Source: CBDBKL01 sp965206675 (GTDB lineage Bacteria > Bdellovibrionota > Bdellovibrionia > Bdellovibrionales > JAKFYE01). Taken from it: DNA of 64,000 nucleotides. The stretch lies in contig CBDBKL010000006.1 in NCBI GenBank assembly GCA_965206675.1, positions 248,001 through 312,000 on the forward strand, given 5' to 3'. The notes under the pieces are model-generated. The model had not been told where the DNA came from. It worked only from the letters and a program-made list of their open reading frames with translations, and ran no database searches. Position 1 is the stretch's first letter; the number at the start of each line of letters is the position of its first letter. Positions 28,468 through 36,111 of this stretch are shown piece by piece. The position numbers and the translations under genes were made by a program.

Positions 28468-29235
28468 TTATGAGCCAACCTTTGGTACTGCATTATAACA
28501 ATTCTTAAGAGTTGATGCTTTTAGCTTTCGTGACTTTGCTAACTTTTGAAACTCCTGCTGGCCCAATATATCAATAACCTGTTGAGCCTGATTTTCGGAA
28601 ACATCAGCACCATTAAGTAACAAAAACCTTATTCTTTTTTCAGCCATTCTTTTACTTCTACCCCCATCATCAAAAGACTCAGTCTGTTGATCATAAAAAT
28701 TTAAGACTCTTTGAAGTATACTTTGCTCACCCGCGACCACTGCATTTGGGTCCGCTCCCAATTCAATAAGCTTTTTTATGTACCTCGCCTCTCTTCCCTC
28801 AAAGTAACCCTTTCGTATACTTTTGATTAATGCTGTCTCCCCGTTTTCATTCCTTGCATCCATTTCTAAACCTGCATCAACAAGTACTTTTATATTTCTC
28901 AGAATAAGAGCACGATCATAATGTACTCCAAAACGCTCATGAAAATCCCCAGGGGTGTATTTTAAATCTAAGTATTCCACCAGTTCAGTCAGTACAGTCT
29001 CCCCCAAGCGAGTTATCCCGTTCACTTCTCCCCCTATTAAATTGATATACCTTTTTAAACCTTCAGTGGGCCCAAGAGCGGCCGCAACTAATAAATCCGT
29101 TTCCATACGATCTGGCTCATAGATGTTTTCCATATTAAGATCTGAAACATTTATTCGCCGTACATCTTCTGATACCTGTGCATCTAAAAAAATACTAAAC
29201 AAAGCCACAAAACAAAATACACTGATTGATCTCAT
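28468..29235 (-). CDS. Secreted ankyrin-repeat protein
   Basis: Protein of 255 residues with a signal peptide (MRSISVFCFVALFSIFLDA) and about four divergent ankyrin repeats (clearest: GLEMDARNENGETALIKSI and LIELGADPNA). The C-terminal part is helical and charged, ending in a cysteine-containing tail (LKNCYNAVPKVGS) that echoes the CY endings of the ankyrin proteins at 26886 and 60900. It is upstream of and co-directional with the larger ankyrin gene (103 bases apart). Confidence 0.82.
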   Translation of the reverse strand: MRSISVFCFVALFSIFLDAQVSEDVRRINVSDLNMENIYEPDRMETDLLVAAALGPTEGLKRYINLIGGEVNGITRLGETVLTELVEYLDLKYTPGDFHERFGVHYDRALILRNIKVLVDAGLEMDARNENGETALIKSIRKGYFEGREARYIKKLIELGADPNAVVAGEQSILQRVLNFYDQQTESFDDGGRSKRMAEKRIRFLLLNGADVSENQAQQVIDILGQQEFQKLAKSRKLKASTLKNCYNAVPKVGS

Positions 29236-29671
29236 AAAAATGCTCTTTTCGTTTATAAATGAACTGTTAGGAATAATAATGGAACAGACTAAAAAATGCC
29301 CTACAAAAGGCCTATCTTTTCTTCTTTTCAGGTTTTAATAAAATTATTTCAAACCAAGGAACCCAAATTGAAAAGCTTATATAACTGTCTACATGTTTTA
29401 CAAAATAGCAATTAACCTTCCCTAAGATATCATGACTCTAGGTTTAAACTAGCTGTTAAAACTCTCAGAGATTTTTTAATAAAATCAGTAAAATCAATTC
29501 TAAGAGCCCATGAGGGCAAAACGTCTTATGACTCGTTAGGTTAATGCATGACTCATTAGGTTAGTGAATGATTTTAACAAACCACTTGTCATAGACTGCC
29601 TCCACTTAAAATCAGCTTTTTTTAAAATTTATTTTAATGATTTAAAAGCTGAAATCTAAAGGGGGTCATCC
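29236..29671. other. Divergent intergenic region with a tandem repeat
   Basis: About 436 bases lie between the minus-strand ankyrin gene and the plus-strand secreted nuclease gene, so both promoters should be here. No gene is supported. The only structure seen is a 20-bp tandem repeat at 29528-29567, listed separately, and a very AT-rich run just before the nuclease gene. Confidence 0.5.
29528..29567. repeat. Two-copy 20-bp tandem repeat upstream of the secreted nuclease gene
   Basis: Unit one is ATGACTCGTTAGGTTAATGC and unit two ATGACTCATTAGGTTAGTGA: three differences in 20. A third partial copy (ATGA) follows. Its place about 105 bases before the nuclease start makes a regulator binding site possible, but that is inference. 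Confidence 0.6.
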
Positions 29672-31531
29672 ATGAAAACTACATTAAACACCCTCCAAAA
29701 CTTCAAGGATTCTTGTAAGCAAAATAAAAAAATCTATCTGTTTCTTTTATTCTTCATTTTCCTACTTCCATATGCAGAGCCGTCTTATGCAGATACCTGT
29801 TCTGATGTTTTTAATGGACCTGAAAGAGAAAAACAAAGTGCAACAGATTCAAAAACTGACTCCTCAACAGAAATTACCAGTGTCGCTTCTTTAGAAGAAA
29901 AAAAGCTTTCTAAATCTCAATATTGCCAAGGAAGAAGATGCTCTAAAGCTCTATGGCTCTATCGTAATAGGAAAGAGCTTGCTGATAAACCCTCACTTTT
30001 CATGCAACATATTATGGATCAGGGTACAGAAGTTGGTGAACTGGCCACCGAGGTTTTTAAAGATGGAGTCCTTGTCTCCGAAGGCTACAAACAAGCCGCC
30101 GCTGCTTTGGAAAGAACAGAAGCCCTTGTCACACAAAACGTACCTGCTATTTTTGAAGCCGCTTTTATATTTGAAGAGGTACTTGTCAGAGTTGATGTCC
30201 TTAGAAACAATTTTGACGGAACATGGGATCTTATAGAGGTCAAATCAACCACTGATGTCAAGCCCAAAGCTCATCTTGATGATGTCGCCATCCAAAAATG
30301 GGTTCTCGACAACAATGGGATTAAAGTGCGCAAATCCATATTAATGCACCTTAATCGTGAGTATATTCGCAATCAAGAGGAACAAAGTCTTGGAGATAAA
30401 GTTTCTGGCTTCTGGTCGTTCCTACGTGGTCATCTTCGCAATGAAGAACTCAGCCCTAGAGAAAAAATTCATAACCTCTGGTCGCTGTCACGTAACTATG
30501 TTCGCAATGGAGAAATCAATCTTGAAGAATTATTCGTTTTAGAAGACGTTAGTGAAGCCATTGAACCCTACTATGACGCTATTGAACCTGAATTAGAAAA
30601 CATTAAATCTTATATAGCAGAGTTAGTTGAACCCCAGGAACTCATTGGATCAAAATGCAAAAACCCATACATCTGTAGCTTCAAAGCTTACTGCTGGACA
30701 CATGCTCGCGATGGAACAATTCATACTCTAGGCCGCATAAATGATAAAAAAAGACATGAACTTGTAGAAATGGGCATAAAGAGGATACCTCAAATCCCTG
30801 AAGGCTATAAACTTTCAGTCAATCAAGCTGTTGAACGCCTTTCTCATATTAGAGGTGAACCTCAGGTCACATTAGAAAGTCTAACTAGTCATTTAAATGA
30901 GCTAAAATATCCCCTATACTTTCTGGACTATGAATCCACTTCCTACGCTGTTCCCCAATTTGAGGGATCATGGCCATACAGACATTTAGTCACACAATAC
31001 TCACTACATATTCAGGAGTCTCCCGGTGCTCCATTAATTCATAAAGAATATATCCATAATGACAACTCAGACCCTTCAAGAGAAATTGCCAGAAGACTCT
31101 TAAGAGATATACCAGACGACGGAGGTTCCATCATTGTCTATCACAGACCCTATGAAAAAACGCGAACCAAAGAATTGGCAGAAGCCATTCCAGAACTACA
31201 CGATCAATTAAACTCTCTCATTGATCGTATGTGGGACTTAGCAACTCCTTTTGCAAAAAGATGGTATTGGGATAAAGACTTCAATGGATCTTTCTCTATA
31301 AAAAGTGTCTTACCTGTTTTCGCTCCTGAATTTTCCTATGGCGATCTAGCAATTCAAACTGGAGATATGGCTCAACGTCAATATGACCTTATGTTATCAC
31401 TTCCGAAACACTCTCCGGAAAGAAGAAAGGTTATTAACAATTTACTAAAATACTGCGAGCGCGATACACTGGCTATGGTAATTATCTTGGAGAGACTTCA
31501 GCAGACGATTGAAAGCATGTCCTCTGAGTAG
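29672..31531 (+). CDS. DUF2779-type Cas4-like nuclease with an N-terminal signal peptide
   Basis: Two nuclease-like modules follow a signal peptide. Residues 20-40 are a strong hydrophobic segment ending PSYA, a normal Sec cleavage site. Then comes a Cas4-like PD-(D/E)XK domain (LSKSQYCQGRRCSKALWLYR; VRVDVL...LIEVKSTTD; helix DDVAIQKW) with C329, C335 and C341, which with the N-terminal Cys form a likely Fe-S site. The C-terminal DUF2779 part is RNase H/DEDD-like: FLDYEST, IIVYHRPYEKTR, MWDLATPF, YCERDTLAMV. Relatives I know of are cytoplasmic, so export would be unusual. GGGGG lies before the ATG. The gene is alone on its strand in the island between murB and ftsQ. Confidence 0.85.
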   Translation: MKTTLNTLQNFKDSCKQNKKIYLFLLFFIFLLPYAEPSYADTCSDVFNGPEREKQSATDSKTDSSTEITSVASLEEKKLSKSQYCQGRRCSKALWLYRNRKELADKPSLFMQHIMDQGTEVGELATEVFKDGVLVSEGYKQAAAALERTEALVTQNVPAIFEAAFIFEEVLVRVDVLRNNFDGTWDLIEVKSTTDVKPKAHLDDVAIQKWVLDNNGIKVRKSILMHLNREYIRNQEEQSLGDKVSGFWSFLRGHLRNEELSPREKIHNLWSLSRNYVRNGEINLEELFVLEDVSEAIEPYYDAIEPELENIKSYIAELVEPQELIGSKCKNPYICSFKAYCWTHARDGTIHTLGRINDKKRHELVEMGIKRIPQIPEGYKLSVNQAVERLSHIRGEPQVTLESLTSHLNELKYPLYFLDYESTSYAVPQFEGSWPYRHLVTQYSLHIQESPGAPLIHKEYIHNDNSDPSREIARRLLRDIPDDGGSIIVYHRPYEKTRTKELAEAIPELHDQLNSLIDRMWDLATPFAKRWYWDKDFNGSFSIKSVLPVFAPEFSYGDLAIQTGDMAQRQYDLMLSLPKHSPERRKVINNLLKYCERDTLAMVIILERLQQTIESMSSE

Positions 31532-31628
31532 CTTCGATTTTACCTGCGGACTTTTGAAAAAGCGTCATCTAAGTAGCTTCGGTTTGTATTTGACTCTTCA
31601 CATGATTTTCTTTTTTACGTTTAATTGA

Positions 31629-31745
31629 GAACTTTTCTCAAGGTCTTCAAATGCTCAAACAGCTCTGAGGGGCGCAAAGCGTCTCCCTTTGGGATACGCA
31701 TTCCAGCCTCAGAGAACTGCGCTTTGAAAACCTTGAGAAAAGTTC
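31629..31745. repeat. Family A palindromic repeat, copy 1
   Basis: 117-bp element bounded by a perfect 16-bp inverted repeat: GAACTTTTCTCAAGGT at 31629-31644 and its complement at 31730-31745. A second inner pair (CTCTGAGG / CCTCAGAG) lies inside. Related copies are at 49396 and 60726. The single strand could fold into a long hairpin. Confidence 0.85.
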
Positions 31746-31785
31746 CCCTCCAATACCCTAAAATTATAAATCTGCCTTTCCTCAC

Positions 31786-31803
31786 GATACGCCCTGCACT
31801 TGG
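31786..31803. repeat. Fragment of the family A repeat core
   Basis: GATACGCCCTGCACTTGG resembles the right-hand core of the family A elements (AATACGCCCTGCGCCTCA at about 49468) but lacks the flanking inverted repeats. It lies 40 bases beyond copy 1 and may be the remains of a second insertion or of a longer ancestral element. Confidence 0.4.
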
Positions 31804-31836
31804 AAAAAGAAAATAAAACCAAATCACTAAAAATGT

Positions 31837-31859
31837 TGTCCGGATTAAATGTCCGAATA
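31837..31859. promoter_or_regulatory. TGTCCG-type repeated word upstream of the Rpn-like gene
   Basis: TGTCCGGATT (31837-31846) and TGTCCGAATA (31850-31859) are direct repeats 13 bases apart, about 100 bases before the Rpn-like gene start. The first word also forms the arms of the palindrome at 62687-62712, so it may be a shared operator or an element-end sequence. Function not known. Confidence 0.4.
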
Positions 31860-31957
31860 CCGACCACTTATTTCCTGAAAGTTTATTATTTTGGTTTTCA
31901 GTAGGGCACTGACTTTGCTCTTATCTTCTCCTTTATCAACATAAGGAGATATTGAAA

Positions 31958-32809
31958 ATGAAAAAACCATACATTAAACTGACTCAAGACCTCATGTTTA
32001 AAACCTACTTTACAAGAGACGAAAATCTTCTTCGCTCTCTACTGAAAACCTTTCTTCCACTTCCCTCAGATAAAGACATTGAAAAAATTGATATCCTAAA
32101 CCCTGAGATCCCACCTGAAGTCGAAAAGAAAAAACAAATCATCTTAGATCTGAAACTGGAACTAAACACAGGTGAGAAAATCAACGTTGAAATGCAATCT
32201 GCCTACAAGAAAGGCTTTCTGTCTAGAATACTCTTCTACTGGGCCAGGCTCTATACAGAAGGCTTCAAGCAGGGAAAAGAGTATGAAAAACTTCATCCCA
32301 CCTACTCTTTGATCTTTACTGAATTTTCAGTCTTTAAACAAACTCAAGACGTTGTCACTAGCTTTTCTCTTCTTTCAGATAAATCACCTCACTTTTGCCT
32401 CAACAGAGATTTAAGAATAGTGTTTGTAGAGCTTTCTAAGTTTAAAACGAATATAGACAGTTTAATTGATTTAAGGGACCATTGGTGCTATATTATTAGA
32501 CATTCAAGTCAAATAAAAGAGAGTGAATTAGAGCAGTTGGCTCAGAAGAATAAGGAGATGAGGCAAGCTATGGGACTTTTAAAGGATATGTCATTAGAGG
32601 ATAAGTTGAGGTGGCAGGAAGAGGATCGTCTTAAAGCTATTAGTGATGATAAAGCTGAGAAAGCTTGGGCTCGTGAAGAGGGTAAACAAGAAGCTCTTCA
32701 ACAAATCGTTTGCAGAATGCTAGAGAATAAAATTGATCTTTCTATAATTGAAAAAGCTACTAGCTTGTCTAAAACGGAAATCCAAAAACTTCAAAAAAAG
32801 AAAAGTTAA
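31958..32809 (+). CDS. Rpn-family PD-(D/E)XK nuclease/transposase-like protein
   Basis: Protein of about 283 residues of the Rpn/PDDEXK_2 family. The N-terminus (KLTQDLMFKTYFTRDENLLRSLL) is the family's typical opening. The catalytic region is ILDLKLELNTGEKINVEMQ (D...E-x-Q), followed by RILFYWARLYTEGFKQGKEY. The tail has a helical Glu/Lys-rich stretch with AWAREEGKQEALQ and a possible HTH-like end. E. coli RpnA-D are DNA endonucleases promoting RecA-independent recombination. ATG 31958 is chosen because AAGGAG lies at a normal distance; the frame could also open at a TTG six bases earlier. Convergent with murB; no terminal inverted repeats flank it. Confidence 0.85.
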   Translation: MKKPYIKLTQDLMFKTYFTRDENLLRSLLKTFLPLPSDKDIEKIDILNPEIPPEVEKKKQIILDLKLELNTGEKINVEMQSAYKKGFLSRILFYWARLYTEGFKQGKEYEKLHPTYSLIFTEFSVFKQTQDVVTSFSLLSDKSPHFCLNRDLRIVFVELSKFKTNIDSLIDLRDHWCYIIRHSSQIKESELEQLAQKNKEMRQAMGLLKDMSLEDKLRWQEEDRLKAISDDKAEKAWAREEGKQEALQQIVCRMLENKIDLSIIEKATSLSKTEIQKLQKKKS

Positions 32810-32832
32810 ACTCTAAAAAACCGAAACGTTTT

Positions 32833-33711
32833 TTAAAAACCTAGTTTTACAACTTCTGGTTTTAATTTAATGCCCGAAGCCTCATAAACTTTCGATTGTA
32901 CCGTTGTCATCAACTTATATATATCAGTCGATGTGGCATTATCAATATTGACAATAAAATTCGCATGTTTCTTTGAAATCTGAGCCCCTCCAATTTGAAA
33001 CCCCTTAAGTCCTGCACCCTCAATCAAAGCTCCCGCCCTCTGAGGCAATGGGTTTTGAAAAACACTACCACAATTTGATAACTCTAACGGTTGCGAAGTT
33101 AATCGTTTCTTATTCACAGCTTTTACTTTTTCTAAAATAGATTCCTCTACCTCACCAACCCAGCGCAACCCCACCTCGACAATCACTCCAGGCTGCCAAC
33201 CCTGACAAGTTCTGTAACCCCACTTTAAATCTTCACACTTATAAACAGTGTCTTTCTCTGCATCAACAACCCGAATCCACTCCGCAATTTCAACAAACTC
33301 CCTTGGCATAACATCTTCACCAATACCAGCATTCATCACAATGCCCCCACCCACATCGCCAGGAATACCGGCCAGAAAAATAGCCGGAGAAAGTTTGTGC
33401 TTTAAAAAAACTTTTAATATTTCCGATTTAAGAGTTCCAGCTAAAGCTTTTATTTTTAAACACCCATTATAAAAAGAAGGCTCAACACCACTTAACTTTC
33501 TGGTATTAATAACAAGCCCCTTAATACCATCATCTGAAATCAAAAGATTCGTTCCATGACCCATTACTGTTATTTTCAGATTATTTTTTTTTGCAAAGAC
33601 AAAAGCTTCCTTAACGTCATCAACAGTTTTGGGAAAAGCCACATATTCTGCCAGCCCCCCCGTCTTCCAAGATGTGTATATAGAAAGATTAACATTCTCT
33701 TTAATCTTCAT
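32833..33711 (-). CDS. murB: UDP-N-acetylenolpyruvoylglucosamine reductase
   Basis: FAD/NADPH enzyme making UDP-MurNAc. The FAD-binding region VMGHGTNLLIS near 49-59, AGIPGDVGGGIVMNAG and the catalytic-serine motif NCGSVFQNP are all present, and the 292-residue length fits the short (type II) form. The ATG overlaps the end of murC by 11 bases, so the two are coupled. It is the last mur gene before the island separating this half of the cluster from ftsQ. Confidence 0.96.
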   Translation of the reverse strand: MKIKENVNLSIYTSWKTGGLAEYVAFPKTVDDVKEAFVFAKKNNLKITVMGHGTNLLISDDGIKGLVINTRKLSGVEPSFYNGCLKIKALAGTLKSEILKVFLKHKLSPAIFLAGIPGDVGGGIVMNAGIGEDVMPREFVEIAEWIRVVDAEKDTVYKCEDLKWGYRTCQGWQPGVIVEVGLRWVGEVEESILEKVKAVNKKRLTSQPLELSNCGSVFQNPLPQRAGALIEGAGLKGFQIGGAQISKKHANFIVNIDNATSTDIYKLMTTVQSKVYEASGIKLKPEVVKLGF

Positions 33712-35044
33712 GAACCAACGCCCTACTCACCTTAAATATATCTCCCGCGCCTAATGTAACGAAAATATCATTTGGTTTTAATTCTGCCTTTAACATATCC
33801 GCAGCCTCTTTCCCACTTCCCACATACTTTTTGTTTTTAAGCACAATAGCTTCTGTAAGTTTTTTTGCATGAATTCCTTCAATGGGAGATTCCAAAGCTG
33901 GATAAATATCCCAAACGCAGAGTAAATCCACCTCCTCAAAAGCTGTTAAAAAATCATCCCAACACTCTTTCGTTCTTGTATATCGATGCGGTTGAAAAGC
34001 CACAACAATACGCTGCTTAGGATACTCTTCTCTACAAGCCTGCAAAACAGCCTTTATTTCTGAAGGGTGATGGCCATAGTCATCAAATACTTGAACCCCT
34101 TTATACTCTCCTATTTTTTGAAACCGTCGACTGACACCTTGAAATCTCTGAAGGCTCTCTGCACACTGCTCAAAACTCAAACCACACTCCATTCCGACAA
34201 CCATTGCTGCCAAAGTATTTAAAGCATTATGTTGCCCGGGAATAGGAATCTTTATACTTCCTAACTCTTGCCCCTCAGAATAAACAATATAATCTCTCTT
34301 CTTATCTTTTATGACAAAGTCATTTGTATCTGCAAACCCATAAGTCAAAAGTCGTTTATCGTAATGCTCAAAGATTTCTTTAATATTAGGATCATCTCCA
34401 CAGGCAACCACACAGCCATAATAAGGAATTCTTCTGGCATATTCTAAAAACGCTTTTTTTAAATTTTCAAATGTTTCATAATACTCCAAGTGATCCTTAT
34501 CAATATTTGTTATGACAGCAATCTCTGGGTTTAATAATAAAAAACTTCCATCACTTTCATCTGTTTCAGCGATCAACCACTCCCCTTGCCCCAAACGCGC
34601 ATGGCTTTTAATAATTTCTAAACGTCCCCCTACAACCACTGAGGGATCAAGCGAGGCTTCAATAAAAAGAGTCGCTATAAGACTTGTTGTTGTTGTTTTC
34701 CCATGAGTGCCCGCAACACCAATTCCTCTTTTAATACGCATAATTTCTGCCAACACCTCTGCTCTAGCGATAACAGGAATTTTTAAAGATTTAGCTCTTT
34801 GAATTTCCGGATTGGTTTTTGGAATAGCACTGGAATACACAGCCACATCCGCATGATCTACATAAGAAGCCTTATGACCAATATGAATAGAAATACCTAA
34901 GGAGCGCAACTCTTGAATACTTGAACTCTCTGCAAGATCACTCCCACTCACCGAAGCCCCTATAGATTTAAAAATTTTAGCCAACCCGCTCATCCCTGCC
35001 CCACCAATGCCAATAAAATGAAAACGACTCCCAGATATTTTCAC
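33701..35044 (-). CDS. murC: UDP-N-acetylmuramate--L-alanine ligase
   Basis: Mur ligase adding L-Ala to UDP-MurNAc. FIGIGGAGMSGLA starts the UDP-binding domain, the ATP loop is GTHGKTTTT, and the central-domain FDDYGHHPSEIKA is typical of MurC. GTG 35044 is chosen because GGAG is seven bases upstream and the codon overlaps the murG stop as GTGA; a GTG six bases earlier is too near that box. It overlaps murB at its end. Confidence 0.96.
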   Translation of the reverse strand: MKISGSRFHFIGIGGAGMSGLAKIFKSIGASVSGSDLAESSSIQELRSLGISIHIGHKASYVDHADVAVYSSAIPKTNPEIQRAKSLKIPVIARAEVLAEIMRIKRGIGVAGTHGKTTTTSLIATLFIEASLDPSVVVGGRLEIIKSHARLGQGEWLIAETDESDGSFLLLNPEIAVITNIDKDHLEYYETFENLKKAFLEYARRIPYYGCVVACGDDPNIKEIFEHYDKRLLTYGFADTNDFVIKDKKRDYIVYSEGQELGSIKIPIPGQHNALNTLAAMVVGMECGLSFEQCAESLQRFQGVSRRFQKIGEYKGVQVFDDYGHHPSEIKAVLQACREEYPKQRIVVAFQPHRYTRTKECWDDFLTAFEEVDLLCVWDIYPALESPIEGIHAKKLTEAIVLKNKKYVGSGKEAADMLKAELKPNDIFVTLGAGDIFKVSRALVHED

Positions 35045-36111
35045 ACACACTCCACAAGAAACTTTGCCATAGACTGAGCGGCATCTGATTTTTCAAAAGA
35101 AACCAATTTATCTTCTATTTTTTTCATCATCTCTGGATGCTCTTTATATGACATTAATCTTTCCAACACTATTTTTTCAGAAAAATCCTTTTGCAAAATG
35201 ATTTCCCCAGCTCCTGCATCAGAGAGTACTTTTGCATTATGCAACTGATGATTATCTGCTGCTGTTGGTATTGGAATCATAATTGCCGCCTTTCGACAAG
35301 CAATAATTTCAGCAATGGTGCTGGCCCCCGATCGACAAATAACAATATCCGCCCACTGCATTTTTTCCCAAATATTTTCAATAAACGAAAGAGGGGTTAT
35401 TCCGTCTAATCCCTGATATTTTTTTTCAATTTCTGCAAATTCTCGTTTTCCTGTTTGGTGAATAAACTCAAAGTGATTAAGAATTTCCGGATGTTTTTTT
35501 ATCAACTCAGAAATGGCAAAATTGATAGCCGATGCCCCCTGACTACCTCCGAAGGCAAAGACTCTCACTTTTTCACTAAACTCTCTGGGTTTATACTCCA
35601 TCTCTTTACGTATAGGTATTCCAGATGGAATCACTTTCTTTCCCCACAATCTGGCTTTTCCTCTATCGAAAACCAAAAAAGTCCCTTTAACAAACAATGA
35701 AAGAACACGGTTGGTTAAACCAGGAGCTGCATTCGGCTCCCAAATATATGTGTGTTTAACAAAAAAAGCGGACGCTAGAACAAAAGGACCGGAGGCGTAA
35801 CCTCCAACACCTAAAACAATATTGGGTTTGATTTTCCAAAGCAGCCACAGGCTTTGTAAAAAAGCTATCGACATTAGAAATAGAGATTTTATTCTCTGTA
35901 TAGATTTTGTCTTCACAAAGCCTATAACAGAAACAGTATGAAGGGAAAACCCATACTGAGGAAGGACGCGAGCCTCCAATCCTCTTTTTGTACCAATAAA
36001 TTGTACGGATTGAACACGTGGATTCTCTTGAAGGGCTTTTGCAATAGCAATTCCTGGATAAAGATGACCACCTGTTCCGCCACCAGCAATAACCACTCGA
36101 ACAGATTTCAC
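35041..36111 (-). CDS. murG: Lipid II synthase MurG
   Basis: GT28 transferase adding GlcNAc to lipid I on the inner face of the cytoplasmic membrane. The N-terminal loop AGGGTGGHLYPG and the second loop FGGSQGASAIN, and the C-terminal donor-site region ICRSGASTIAEI are clear. 356 residues is typical. GTG start with GGAG eight bases upstream; it overlaps the ftsW stop by four bases (GTGA). Confidence 0.97.
   Translation of the reverse strand: MKSVRVVIAGGGTGGHLYPGIAIAKALQENPRVQSVQFIGTKRGLEARVLPQYGFSLHTVSVIGFVKTKSIQRIKSLFLMSIAFLQSLWLLWKIKPNIVLGVGGYASGPFVLASAFFVKHTYIWEPNAAPGLTNRVLSLFVKGTFLVFDRGKARLWGKKVIPSGIPIRKEMEYKPREFSEKVRVFAFGGSQGASAINFAISELIKKHPEILNHFEFIHQTGKREFAEIEKKYQGLDGITPLSFIENIWEKMQWADIVICRSGASTIAEIIACRKAAIMIPIPTAADNHQLHNAKVLSDAGAGEIILQKDFSEKIVLERLMSYKEHPEMMKKIEDKLVSFEKSDAAQSMAKFLVECV

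Larger units (their letters stand above)
31532..31957. other. Repeat-rich gap between the secreted nuclease and the Rpn-like gene
   Basis: No gene is supported here. The gap holds a near-duplicate of the nuclease gene's last bases (CTCTGAGTAGCTTCG at the stop, ATCTAAGTAGCTTCG at about 31567), a family A palindrome (31629-31745), a fragment of the same family's core (31786-31803), and two copies of a TGTCCG-type word (31837-31859). Open frames across the palindrome arise from its symmetry. Confidence 0.6.

Noticed and set aside
31621..31827. Open frames on both strands over the family A palindrome
   Set aside because: The symmetry of the palindrome creates frames on both strands; no start signal or recognisable protein.
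31958..32809. Rpn-like gene as a complete insertion sequence
   Set aside because: No terminal inverted repeats or target duplication flank the gene; the nearby palindrome is self-contained.
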